NCBI RefSeq assembly: GCF_000956525.1
Contig: NZ_JYIW01000026.1
Location: 558,001-622,000, forward strand
Length of the DNA stretch: 64,000 bases
Direction: 5' to 3'
Source: Microbacterium oxydans
GTDB lineage: Bacteria > Actinomycetota > Actinomycetes > Actinomycetales > Microbacteriaceae
Position numbers and translations under genes: made by a program. Each line of letters begins with the position of its first letter. Positions within the stretch are counted from its first letter, which is position 1. This document shows, piece after piece, positions 1-7,102 of this stretch. The notes below the pieces were generated by a model. The model was not told where the DNA came from and searched no databases. It worked only from the letters and a program-made list of their open reading frames with translations.

Positions 1-5
1 ATCCG

Positions 6-671
6 CTAGTCGGCGGATCCGGTGCCGCGCACCGCGGTGAGGCCGGAGGCGACGGGGCCACGCGACAGCACATGGCCGCGTCGGAACGCCAAACGCGTCC
101 ATCGTCCGGACTGCGTCACCGGCACCTGTTCTTCGCCGGAGATGAACCCGAGCGCGTCGGCGGCGAAGGCGACGCCCCGGGGAAGCCCGGCGAGGTCCTC
201 ATCGGGCTCGCCCCAGATCGCGGCCCGAAGCGCGCGGACGGCCTCTTCTCCTGCCCCGGGTGTTGCACCGTGTGCGACAGCAGAGATGCCCCACTGCGCG
301 CGCTGGGCGATCGTGGATGCCGGCAGCGCGGTGACGGACACCCAGTCGGAACGCGGCGGCGCGATGCCCGCCCAGGACGGCGACAGGCCGGTGTCGGGCA
401 GGGCGAGACTGCGGTCATCCGCACCTGTGCCGAGCTCGGCCACGACGATGTCGCATTGGAGCTCCGGGTCGGCGTGCACGATCCGCATCGCGAGGATGGT
501 CGGCGTCTGGTCGAACAGCCCGTGCGGGGCGAGCGCAGCGGTGCTGAGCGCGAGCACCCCGTTGGCCGCCTGCAATCGCACGCCCTCGTCGCCGATCCGC
601 GACGCCCTCCCGACGAAGGTCAGGACGTCTTTGGACGTCTCGGCATCGGCGAGCAGAAGCTGGTGGGGCAC
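6..671 (-). CDS. conserved hypothetical protein, 221 aa
   Basis: I do not recognise this family. The protein is soluble-looking, with no signal peptide or membrane segment, and it ends in a basic, Arg/Gly-rich tail. The GTG start gives Met-Pro-His-Gln-Leu-Leu. A TAGTTT hexamer (minus strand, 679-684) lies seven bases before the start and there is no Shine-Dalgarno sequence, so the mRNA is probably leaderless. It is divergent from the tesB-like gene at 722. The stop lies only 6 bases from the window edge, so its downstream context is unknown. No function is proposed. Confidence 0.7.
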   Translation of the reverse strand: MPHQLLLADAETSKDVLTFVGRASRIGDEGVRLQAANGVLALSTAALAPHGLFDQTPTILAMRIVHADPELQCDIVVAELGTGADDRSLALPDTGLSPSWAGIAPPRSDWVSVTALPASTIAQRAQWGISAVAHGATPGAGEEAVRALRAAIWGEPDEDLAGLPRGVAFAADALGFISGEEQVPVTQSGRWTRLAFRRGHVLSRGPVASGLTAVRGTGSAD

Positions 672-721
672 GCGTTCTAAACTATCAACCGTGCCGTACC
701 TGCGGTCGCGGAAGGGATGAC

Positions 722-1609
722 ATGAGCGCCGAGAACCACGCGGCTCGAACCGTCGAGCAGCTGCTCGACGTTCTCGATCTCGACACGACGCAGGCTCGCA
801 CGACGGAGGACATCTTCACCGGCGCCTCGCATCCGATGCCGAGTGGACGCATCTACGGCGGTCAGGTGCTGGCACAGAGCCTGATCGCGGCGGAGCGGAC
901 ACTGCCGGAGGATCGACCGGTGCATTCGATGCACGGCTATTTCCTTCGTGCTGGAGACGCCACGCAGGGCATCACGATCGCAGTCGACCGCATCCACGAC
1001 GGCCGCTCGTTCTCGACCCGGCGTTCGCAGGCGTATCAGAACGGCGTGCCGATCTTCTCGATGATCGCCTCCTTCCAGGATGAGGACCCCGGCGTCGAGC
1101 ACGCGGAGGCGATGCCCAGTGGCATCCCGGACCCTGAGACCCTCGTTCCGGATGAGGATCGCGTTGACGGGCTGCCTGCGGGGACGACCCGGATGCTGAG
1201 CGAGCGCGCTGCCGACATCCGGCATATCGATCACCCGCTGTATCTGCCGAGCCCGGACGAGAAAGTCCCGCGCCAGGGCGTGTGGATGCGGATGCGCGCA
1301 CCGATGCCCGACGATCCTCGGCTGCACCGCGCGGCGCTCGCCTACCTGAGCGACATGACGATCCAGGAGTCGATTCTGCGCGCACACGGCGTGTTCTGGG
1401 CGCTGCCGGGGCTGAAGGTCGCGAGCCTGGACCACGCGATGTGGTGGCATCGGCCCGCGCGGGTCGACGAGTGGCTGCTGTACGTGCAGGAATCCCCGAA
1501 CGCGCGCGGTGGTCGCGGACTCGCCACCGGACGCATCTACGCGCGCGACGGCGCCCTGGTGGCGAGCGTCGCCCAGGAGATCATGATCCGGGTTCCGGCG
1601 CGCGACTGA
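722..1609 (+). CDS. tesB: acyl-CoA thioesterase II (TesB family)
   Basis: Double-hotdog thioesterase predicted to hydrolyse medium- and long-chain acyl-CoA to free fatty acid and CoA in the cytoplasm. Visible family signatures are SGRIYGGQVLAQ at about residues 41-52, HSMHGYFLRAGD at about 68-79, and the LDHAMWWHR segment near residue 237, which carries the conserved Asp. The length of 295 aa is normal for TesB, about 286 in E. coli. The ATG is preceded by a good Shine-Dalgarno (GGAAGGGA, about 713-720). The next gene (convergent, 1649-2137) is a second, single-hotdog thioesterase, so two acyl-CoA hydrolases sit side by side. The symbol is by family, not proven orthology. Confidence 0.88.
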   Translation: MSAENHAARTVEQLLDVLDLDTTQARTTEDIFTGASHPMPSGRIYGGQVLAQSLIAAERTLPEDRPVHSMHGYFLRAGDATQGITIAVDRIHDGRSFSTRRSQAYQNGVPIFSMIASFQDEDPGVEHAEAMPSGIPDPETLVPDEDRVDGLPAGTTRMLSERAADIRHIDHPLYLPSPDEKVPRQGVWMRMRAPMPDDPRLHRAALAYLSDMTIQESILRAHGVFWALPGLKVASLDHAMWWHRPARVDEWLLYVQESPNARGGRGLATGRIYARDGALVASVAQEIMIRVPARD

Positions 1610-1648
1610 GCGGAGCGTGCTGAGATCGCGCCGCCTCAGCGGTGTGCT

Positions 1649-2137
1649 CTAGCGGTGGGCGTATTCGATCGAGGGGCCCACGAAGGGCTCCCACGCGTCG
1701 CGCATCTCCTGCGTCAACCGCGTCGGGCGGCCGGATGCCGCGTCGACCAGCACGATCACCGCTGTCGACCGCGCGTAGATCTGGCGCGGTTCGGCCGTCG
1801 GATCGTTGTGCACCTCATAGCAGACCTCGACACTGGAGCCGCCGAGCTTGCCGAACCACATCTGCACTTCCAGCGGGCGCCGCTGATACGGCACCGGCGC
1901 GAGATACTCGATCTCCTGCCTGGCGATGAGGGTCAGGATGCCCTCGTCGAGTCCCGAATCGAGGACTGCGGTCGACGGCGCGACCTCACCTGGGCCGGCC
2001 CGCCAGAACGCTCGCACGCGTGCTTCCTCGAGCAGTTTGAGCATCGAGGTGTTGTTGACGTGATTGAACGCATCCAGATCGCCCCAACGGAGCTGGATCG
2101 GGATGTGCAGGCGCGGCCCTGGTGCCGATTCGGTCAT
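1649..2137 (-). CDS. single-hotdog acyl-CoA thioesterase (4HBT/YbgC-like)
   Basis: A 162-aa hotdog-fold thioesterase of the 4-hydroxybenzoyl-CoA thioesterase type. The signature WGDLDAFNHVNN at about residues 18-29 contains the catalytic Asp and the HVNN loop typical of YbgC/FadM-like enzymes. The substrate is probably an acyl-CoA or acyl-ACP, and chain length cannot be read from sequence. It is encoded just downstream of ettA on the same strand (28 bases between ettA's stop and the hotdog start) and convergent with tesB. An AGGAA element lies upstream of the ATG. Confidence 0.82.
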   Translation of the reverse strand: MTESAPGPRLHIPIQLRWGDLDAFNHVNNTSMLKLLEEARVRAFWRAGPGEVAPSTAVLDSGLDEGILTLIARQEIEYLAPVPYQRRPLEVQMWFGKLGGSSVEVCYEVHNDPTAEPRQIYARSTAVIVLVDAASGRPTRLTQEMRDAWEPFVGPSIEYAHR

Positions 2138-2165
2138 CGTGTCTGTTCCTGAACCAGCGGAGGGA

Positions 2166-3845
2166 TCAGTCGCGAGTCAGCTTGCGGTGCGTCGAACGGT
2201 GCGGCTTCGCGGCATCCGCTCCGAGGCGCTCGATCTTGTTCTCCTCGTAGGCTTCGAAGTTGCCCTCGAACCAGTACCACTGGCCCGGCTTCTCGTCAGT
2301 GCCCTCGTAGGAGAGGATGTGCGTCGCGATGCGGTCGAGGAACCACCGGTCGTGGGTGATGACCACGGCACAGCCGGGGAACTCGAGCAGCGCGTTCTCG
2401 AGCGAGCTCAGGGTCTCGACGTCCAGGTCGTTGGTCGGCTCGTCGAGGAGCAGCAGGTTGCCGCCCTCTTTCAGCGTCAGCGCGAGGTTGAGACGGTTGC
2501 GCTCACCACCGGAGAGCACGCCGGCCTTCTTCTGCTGGTCCGGTCCCTTGAAGCCGAACTTCGAGACGTAGGCCCGCGAGGGGATCTCGGTCTTGCCGAC
2601 GGTGATGTAGTCGAGTCCGTCCGACACGACCTCCCACAGCGTCTTGTTCGGGTCGATGTTCGAGCGGGACTGGTCGACGTAGCTGATCTTGACCGTCTCG
2701 CCGACCTTCAGGTCTCCGCCGTCGAGCGGCTCGAGGCCGACGATCGTCTTGAACAGCGTGGTCTTTCCCACACCGTTCGGTCCGATCACGCCGACGATGC
2801 CGTTCGGCGGCAGGTTGAAGCTCAGGCCATCGATCAGCACGCGGCCGTCGAATCCCTTCTGGAGCTTCTTCGCGTCGATGACGATGCCACCCAGACGCGG
2901 ACCTGCGGGGATCTGGATCTCGTCGAAGTCGAGCTTCCTGGTCCGCTCGGCCTCCGATGCCATCTCCTCGTAGCGCGCGAGACGAGCCTTGGACTTGGTC
3001 TGACGGCCCTTGGCGCTCGAGCGCACCCACTCGAGCTCCTCCTTGAGGCGCTTCGCGAGCTTGGCGTCCTTCTTGCCCTGGACCTCGAGGCGTTCGCCCT
3101 TCTTCTCCAGGTACGTCGAGTAGTTGCCCTCATAGCCGATGAGACGGCCGCGGTCGACCTCGGCGATCCACTCGGCGACGTGGTCGAGGAAGTACCGGTC
3201 GTGGGTGATCGCGATGACCGCACCCTTGTATGCCTGCAGGTGCTGCTCGAGCCACAGCACGCTCTCGGCGTCGAGGTGGTTGGTGGGCTCATCGAGGAGC
3301 AGGAGGTCGGGCTTCTGCAGGAGCAGCTTCGCGAGCGCGACGCGACGCTTCTCACCACCCGACAGCGGAGCGATGGCAGCATCGGCCGGCGGCGTCCGCA
3401 GTGCGTCCATCGCCTGGTCGAGCTGCGAGTCGAGGTCCCAGCCGTCCGCGGCGTCGATCTCCTCCTGCAGCGTGCCCATCTCGGCGAGCAGCGCGTCGAA
3501 GTCAGCGTCGGGCTCGGCCATCAGCAGGGAGATCTCGTTGAAGCGGTCGACCTTCGGCTTGATCGCGATGCCGTCCTGGATGTTCTCGATCACGGTCTTC
3601 GACTCGTCGAGCTCCGGCTCCTGCATCAGGATTCCGACGCTGAACCCGGGCGAGAGCTTCGCCTCGCCGTTCGACGGCGTGTCGAGGCCGGCCATGATCT
3701 TGAGGATCGTCGACTTACCGGCACCGTTCGGACCGACCATGCCGATCTTGGCTCCCGGGAGGAACGCCATGGTGACGTCATCGAGGATGAGCTTCTCACC
3801 AACCGCCTTGCGCGCACGAACCATCGAGTAGATGTACTCAGCCAT
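2166..3845 (-). CDS. ettA: energy-dependent translational throttle protein EttA (ABC-F)
   Basis: ABC-F ATPase that binds the ribosomal E site and gates entry into elongation according to ATP/ADP level. It has two nucleotide-binding domains and no membrane segments. Walker A motifs are GPNGAGKST at residues 38-46 and GPNGVGKTT in the second half. Signature motifs LSGGEKRR and LSGGERNR and Walker B regions LLLDEPTNHLD and LLLDEPTNDLD are all intact. The 559-aa length equals the EttA norm of about 555. The inter-domain linker is basic, as expected for the P-site tRNA interaction motif. A weak AAAGG precedes the ATG. EttA is favoured over the related Uup or YheS because of overall similarity and length. 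Confidence 0.93.
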   Translation of the reverse strand: MAEYIYSMVRARKAVGEKLILDDVTMAFLPGAKIGMVGPNGAGKSTILKIMAGLDTPSNGEAKLSPGFSVGILMQEPELDESKTVIENIQDGIAIKPKVDRFNEISLLMAEPDADFDALLAEMGTLQEEIDAADGWDLDSQLDQAMDALRTPPADAAIAPLSGGEKRRVALAKLLLQKPDLLLLDEPTNHLDAESVLWLEQHLQAYKGAVIAITHDRYFLDHVAEWIAEVDRGRLIGYEGNYSTYLEKKGERLEVQGKKDAKLAKRLKEELEWVRSSAKGRQTKSKARLARYEEMASEAERTRKLDFDEIQIPAGPRLGGIVIDAKKLQKGFDGRVLIDGLSFNLPPNGIVGVIGPNGVGKTTLFKTIVGLEPLDGGDLKVGETVKISYVDQSRSNIDPNKTLWEVVSDGLDYITVGKTEIPSRAYVSKFGFKGPDQQKKAGVLSGGERNRLNLALTLKEGGNLLLLDEPTNDLDVETLSSLENALLEFPGCAVVITHDRWFLDRIATHILSYEGTDEKPGQWYWFEGNFEAYEENKIERLGADAAKPHRSTHRKLTRD

Positions 3846-3997
3846 ACCGTTTCAACACCCTTTGCTGCTCAGACCTGAACCTGCCGTCACGCCGCAGACG
3901 CGGCGCGGAAATCCTCCCTAAGACTACCTCCGGTCGGCAGTCCGGCGATGCCTCTGGACAGAGATCGAGCCTCGTCGCCGTGTGGCGAGACGACGTG

Positions 3998-4489
3998 TCA
4001 CCAGTCGATCGGACGCGTCGTCCCGATCAGGCAGCGGCCTTCGGCGAGCTGTGGCATCACGGCGGTGACGACCTGCCCCGTCGACGGACCGACCTGACCG
4101 ATCAGGCACTCCTTCTCTCCCCAGCGCACCGAGAACTGCAGGCTTTCCGCCGGGTTGCCGACGGTCGACGCGTCTTGGGTCACCTGCATGTCGGCGCGGT
4201 CGAAGCCGGCCGCGGTCAATGCGTCGATGTACGACCGGCCAGCGCCACGTGATTCCGTACCCCACACGCTGTCAGCGGTCGCGGTGAAGATCGGGAGGTT
4301 GTCCTCGGCGGTGCCGTCGGGGAGGAAGACGGGACCGGAAGGCGTCGCCGTCGCCTCGGGGCCCGATTCAGTGGCTGTCGGTCGCGGCTCCGGCGTCGGT
4401 GCGCACGAGACGAGTGTCAGCACCACTGCCACAGCTGCGAACGTCACGGCCGTCAGCCGCGGGGCGGAAGAGCTGGTTCGTCGGAGCAC
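3998..4489 (-). CDS. lipoprotein of unknown function, 163 aa
   Basis: An N-terminal signal peptide (basic start, then a hydrophobic stretch to about residue 28) ends in a lipobox LVSC, so the mature protein should be lipid-anchored from Cys29 on the outer face of the membrane. A Pro/Thr-rich linker of about 25 residues follows, then a small globular domain with two Cys residues near the C-terminus that could form a disulfide. The family was not recognised. The GTG start lies six bases after a TAGAAT hexamer with no Shine-Dalgarno, implying a leaderless transcript independent of ssb upstream. Confidence 0.75.
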   Translation of the reverse strand: MLRRTSSSAPRLTAVTFAAVAVVLTLVSCAPTPEPRPTATESGPEATATPSGPVFLPDGTAEDNLPIFTATADSVWGTESRGAGRSYIDALTAAGFDRADMQVTQDASTVGNPAESLQFSVRWGEKECLIGQVGPSTGQVVTAVMPQLAEGRCLIGTTRPIDW

Positions 4490-4495
4490 GACCCG

Positions 4496-4501
4496 ATTCT
4501 A
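4496..4501 (-). promoter_or_regulatory. -10 box of leaderless lipoprotein gene
   Basis: TAGAAT on the minus strand, six bases upstream of the GTG start at 4489. The predicted transcription start coincides with the start codon. Confidence 0.5.
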
Positions 4502-4504
4502 CGT

Positions 4505-4539
4505 GGCGGGCTGCATCGATCAGCTGACTGCAGCCCGCC
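4505..4539 (-). terminator. hairpin downstream of the SSB gene
   Basis: An 11-bp perfect stem (GGCGGGCTGCA paired with its complement) with a 13-base loop lies 23 bases after the ssb-like stop on the minus strand. There is no clear T-run, but its strength and position suit a terminator that insulates the downstream lipoprotein gene. Confidence 0.5.
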
Positions 4540-4561
4540 GGCGCGGAGATCTCGTTCGAAC

Positions 4562-5119
4562 TCAGTACGTGACGCCTGCCGCCGCCTCAGAATCCGTTCT
4601 CGCTGGCGCGATCGACCACGACGTGTCGAGTGCCAGTGCATCGTCGTCGCGCGACGTCGGATCGGCGGAGGTCTCGTGATCGTTCTCGGCGGCGTCGTAC
4701 TCCTGTTCCTCGCGCTCCTGTGCATCGGGTGCCCCGCGGGACGGGCCGTCGTTGCCGGCGGCGCGGGATGCACGAAGGAACGCCGTCGTGCCACGACGAA
4801 GATCATGACCGATCGCGTCTGCATCGATGTCGATGCTCGTGCCGCTCTTGCCGTTGCTCTCCCACGTGCGGATCTTGAGTCTGCCGGTGACGATCACGCT
4901 GTCTCCGCAGCGCAGCGATGCCTTCGCATGCTCCCCGAGCTGGCGGAAGGCCGCGACCGAATACCAGTTCGTGCTCGCGTCGACCCAGGTCTGGGTCGCA
5001 GGGTCGAGTCGTCGATGGGTGCTCGCGACGCGGAAGTTCGTGACAGGGATACCGCTCGGCGTACGGCTCTGGGTCGGGTCGGTGGCGACGTTGCCCAGGA
5101 TGGTCAGGGTGTCGGACAT
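4562..5119 (-). CDS. ssb: single-stranded DNA-binding protein paralogue
   Basis: An OB-fold ssDNA-binding protein of 185 aa. The N-terminal 110 residues resemble bacterial SSB (LTILGNVATDP start, NWYSVAAFRQLGEHA, SVIVTGRLKIRTWE). The C-terminal third is acidic and disordered but ends in AAAGVTY and lacks the usual acidic DDDIPF-like tip that recruits partner proteins. It is therefore probably an accessory SSB rather than the essential replication copy, which usually lies beside rpsF and rplI. There is a good Shine-Dalgarno (GGAGAGAA) before the ATG. A possible SOS box lies about 180 bases upstream. Confidence 0.85.
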   Translation of the reverse strand: MSDTLTILGNVATDPTQSRTPSGIPVTNFRVASTHRRLDPATQTWVDASTNWYSVAAFRQLGEHAKASLRCGDSVIVTGRLKIRTWESNGKSGTSIDIDADAIGHDLRRGTTAFLRASRAAGNDGPSRGAPDAQEREEQEYDAAENDHETSADPTSRDDDALALDTSWSIAPARTDSEAAAGVTY

Positions 5120-5300
5120 GTTCTCTCCTCGGAAGCCGGGGCGAGGCCCGGATGGATCGAGGATGCGCCGTTCGCCACCCGTTCGACGTGCGTGAACACG
5201 GTGGCTGTGGAGAGTTCACCGCATCACCATCGCGGTGCATGAGGAGCGGATGCGTGCCGCGTCGACGGTCGCCAGGCGTCGGCGGCGCAAATGTCGGTGG

Positions 5301-5316
5301 TCGGTCATATGTTCGA
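5301..5316 (+). promoter_or_regulatory. candidate LexA (SOS) operator
   Basis: TCGGTCATATGTTCGA matches the symmetrical actinobacterial SOS box (TCGAAC, four bases, GTTCGA) at all but two positions. It lies 20 bases before the small gene at 5336 and overlaps a TATGTT -10-like hexamer. One half-site is imperfect, so this remains a candidate. Confidence 0.4.
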
Positions 5317-5335
5317 AGCACGAAAGGAGAACGAC

Positions 5336-5605
5336 ATGCACGACACCAAGACCGCACCGCTTCCCGACATCCCCTACGCCTCGCCGCCGCTGGCATCGTC
5401 GCGCGAACACCTCGTTCGCGCGTCGGACCACCTGTGGCGCGTACTCGACAGATCAGACCGAGTGCTCGGGCATCTCCGCATCGTCGCAGATCCTCTCGGA
5501 CTCAAGTATCGCGCTGAGCGTCTGCATCTCGGCACTGGCACCTTCCGGGTCGTCGGCGAGTTCTGGCGTGCGGATGACGCTGTCTCGACCCTTCGGTATT
5601 CCTGA
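5336..5605 (+). CDS. small hypothetical protein, 89 aa
   Basis: Unrecognised soluble protein. The ATG at 5336 is chosen because AAAGGAGA lies seven bases upstream; an in-frame upstream extension to 5291 has no ribosome site and would cover the candidate SOS operator. The N-terminal 25 residues are Pro-rich and the remainder looks like a compact alpha/beta domain with many charged residues. It is divergent from the SSB paralogue, and the operator at 5301-5316 suggests possible damage control. No function is assigned. Confidence 0.6.
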   Translation: MHDTKTAPLPDIPYASPPLASSREHLVRASDHLWRVLDRSDRVLGHLRIVADPLGLKYRAERLHLGTGTFRVVGEFWRADDAVSTLRYS

Positions 5606-5691
5606 CTGGCGAGAGAGCACCGAGACCCCAGTTCCCAGGATCGATGGGCGCGCCAACAGCCGTCGGAATACCGATGATGCACGGAGGCCGG

Positions 5692-5697
5692 TAGCCT
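5692..5697 (+). promoter_or_regulatory. -10 box of tRNA-Arg
   Basis: TAGCCT lies nine bases before the mature tRNA-Arg 5' end. No convincing -35 was seen. Confidence 0.4.
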
Positions 5698-5705
5698 TAT
5701 GAGGA

Positions 5706-5781
5706 CCCCTCGTAGCTCAATGGATAGAGCAACGGCCTTCTAATCCGTCGGTTGCGCGTTCGAGTCGCGCCGAGGGGACCA
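5706..5781 (+). tRNA. tRNA-Arg (anticodon TCT)
   Basis: A complete cloverleaf with CCA encoded. The acceptor stem CCCCTCG (5706-5712) pairs with 5771-5777. The D stem is GCTC/GAGC, the anticodon TCT is at 5739-5741, and the T arm is GCGCG-TTCGAGT-CGCGC (5754-5770). Discriminator A5778 is followed by CCA. It reads AGA/AGG codons, which are rare in this GC-rich genome. One oddity is that the fifth anticodon-stem pair (C5736 against T5744) is mismatched. Confidence 0.93.
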
Positions 5782-5962
5782 TCACTTCCTTCGGCGACGT
5801 TCTACGCGTGCTGCCCGGCGCACGCCTCGCACTCGTCCGCGCACCACCTGTTCCCGTGCGCCGTCGCGCGGGCTTCATCCCGACCGGGCCGCGACTGTCA
5901 AGGCACTGGTCGAGTCCGTGCTCCCGGCCCACAGTGGAACCCACATCGACGAAGGGATTCAC

Positions 5963-6151
5963 ATGAGCAGCACCGATCGGAACGACATCAGCACCGAGCC
6001 CTCCCCCGGCCCCGAGGAGAACGACAACCTCGGAGCAGAAGACGGCAAGGGCACGCCGCCGACCGTCCCGCCGACAGACAGCGGTGACGAGACGGGCGGT
6101 CCTGACGAGGACGGCGGCGTGAGCGACACGACGCAGCCCGACCAGGACTGA
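5963..6151 (+). CDS. small acidic, probably disordered protein, 62 aa
   Basis: Very rich in Asp, Glu, Pro, Gly and Thr, with no hydrophobic core, so likely intrinsically disordered. The ATG at 5963 is chosen because GAAGGGA lies a few bases upstream; a longer in-frame reading from 5918 has no such site. The family was not recognised. It lies between tRNA-Arg and orn in the same direction and is probably a lineage-specific protein. Confidence 0.55.
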   Translation: MSSTDRNDISTEPSPGPEENDNLGAEDGKGTPPTVPPTDSGDETGGPDEDGGVSDTTQPDQD

Positions 6152-6225
6152 TCGCCTGGCGAACCCCTCGAATGCCGCATCATGGTCTGCGCACCCCGGC
6201 ATGAAGGCAATGTCGGCCGCGTCGA

Positions 6226-6231
6226 TAGGAT
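6226..6231 (+). promoter_or_regulatory. -10 box of leaderless orn
   Basis: TAGGAT, six bases before the ATG at 6238. There is no Shine-Dalgarno. Confidence 0.5.
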
Positions 6232-6237
6232 GACGGC

Positions 6238-6864
6238 ATGGTATCTGCGTCGGAGAATGATCGTCTCGTCTGGATCGACTGTGAGATGACGGGACTCGAT
6301 CTGTCGGTCGACGAACTCGTCGAGATCGCTGTGGTGATCACCGATTTCGAGCTTCGCCCGATCGATCCCGGTTTCCAGGTCGTGATCCGTCCGAGCGATG
6401 CAGCGCTGTCGAACATGAACGACTTCGTCACGAAGATGCACGAGACTTCTGGACTGATCAACGAGATCCCGGAGGGCGTGTCGCTCGAAGACGCCCAGGC
6501 GCAGACCCTCGAGTACATCAAGCGGTTCGTCCCGCTGGAGCGCAAAGCCCCGCTCGCCGGCAACACGATCGGAACCGATCGCATGTTCCTCGCGAAGTAC
6601 ATGCCCGATGTCGACCAGTGGCTGCATTACCGCAACGTCGATGTGTCGAGCATCAAGGAGCTCTCCCGCCGGTGGTACCCGCGGGTGTTCTTCCAGGCAC
6701 CGAACAAAGACGGCGGTCACCGCGCGCTCGCCGACATTCTCGAGTCGATCCGCGAGCTCCGGTATTACCGCGCCGCGGTGTTCGTCGACGAGCCGGGACC
6801 ATCGAGCGATGATGCCCGCGACATCGCTTCGCGCACCGTGTCAGAGTTCACCCCGAACATGTAA
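6238..6864 (+). CDS. orn: oligoribonuclease
   Basis: A 3'-5' exoribonuclease of the DEDDh family that degrades 2-5 nt RNAs, including pGpG, to mononucleotides. Active-site elements are visible: WIDCEMTGLD at about residues 12-21 (Asp and Glu), NTIGTDRMFL near 108 (Asp), and GGHRALADILESI near 160 (His and Asp). The 208-aa length is slightly longer than the E. coli enzyme (181) because of a C-terminal tail. A TAGGAT -10 lies six bases before the ATG, indicating a leaderless mRNA. tRNA-His follows in the same direction and has its own -10. Confidence 0.95.
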   Translation: MVSASENDRLVWIDCEMTGLDLSVDELVEIAVVITDFELRPIDPGFQVVIRPSDAALSNMNDFVTKMHETSGLINEIPEGVSLEDAQAQTLEYIKRFVPLERKAPLAGNTIGTDRMFLAKYMPDVDQWLHYRNVDVSSIKELSRRWYPRVFFQAPNKDGGHRALADILESIRELRYYRAAVFVDEPGPSSDDARDIASRTVSEFTPNM

Positions 6865-6870
6865 TAGACT
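6865..6870 (+). promoter_or_regulatory. -10 box of tRNA-His
   Basis: TAGACT immediately after the orn stop codon, about 30 bases before the mature tRNA-His 5' end. The transcript would carry a 5' leader of about 24 bases, removed by RNase P. Confidence 0.45.
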
Positions 6871-6900
6871 CGTGTGGTCGCCCGCTCCGGTGGGCGCATG

Positions 6901-6976
6901 GTGGGTATAGCTCAGCTGGTAGAGCGCTGGCTTGTGGTGCCGGATGTCGCGGGTTCGAGTCCCGTTACTCACCCCA
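6901..6976 (+). tRNA. tRNA-His (anticodon GTG)
   Basis: A full cloverleaf. The acceptor GTGGGTA pairs with TACTCAC (6966-6972, one G-T wobble), the anticodon GTG is at 6934-6936, and the T loop TTCGAGT is at 6954-6960. Discriminator C6973 is followed by encoded CCA. The base before the acceptor, G6900, can supply the G-1:C73 identity pair needed by HisRS, which confirms the identity. Confidence 0.96.
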
Positions 6977-6980
6977 TCTC

Positions 6981-7014
6981 GAAGAGGCCTGGATCGGATG
7001 ATCCAGGCCTCTTC
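6981..7014 (+). terminator. terminator of tRNA-His
   Basis: A perfect 15-bp stem (GAAGAGGCCTGGATC and its complement) with a GGAT loop, five bases after the tRNA CCA end. It separates the tRNA from the copper-type operator and ATPase gene. Confidence 0.8.
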
Positions 7015-7051
7015 GCATACCCGGCGAACGTTCGAGTCTGCCTTTCGGGAA

Positions 7052-7068
7052 ATACCCCCAGGGGGTAT
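7052..7068 (+). promoter_or_regulatory. CsoR-like copper operator
   Basis: ATACCCCCAGGGGGTAT is a perfect 17-base palindrome around A7060. It has the TACCCC/GGGGTA form known for operators of the copper repressor CsoR. It overlaps a TATCGT -10 hexamer (7066-7071), so a bound repressor would block RNA polymerase at the ATPase promoter. The distance to the ATPase ATG is 35 bases. No csoR gene is in the window. Confidence 0.7.
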
Positions 7069-7102
7069 CGTGTTGTCTTCGGTGAACCGCGAAGGGAGCG
7101 CC

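Noticed and set aside
1619..1640. Six-bp inverted repeat GCTGAG/CTCAGC between the two thioesterase genes
   Set aside because: Too short and with a ten-base loop; not strong enough to call as a terminator.
2064..3878. Plus-strand open frame of about 600 codons over ettA
   Set aside because: Antisense to an intact EttA gene with all Walker and signature motifs; no start signal.
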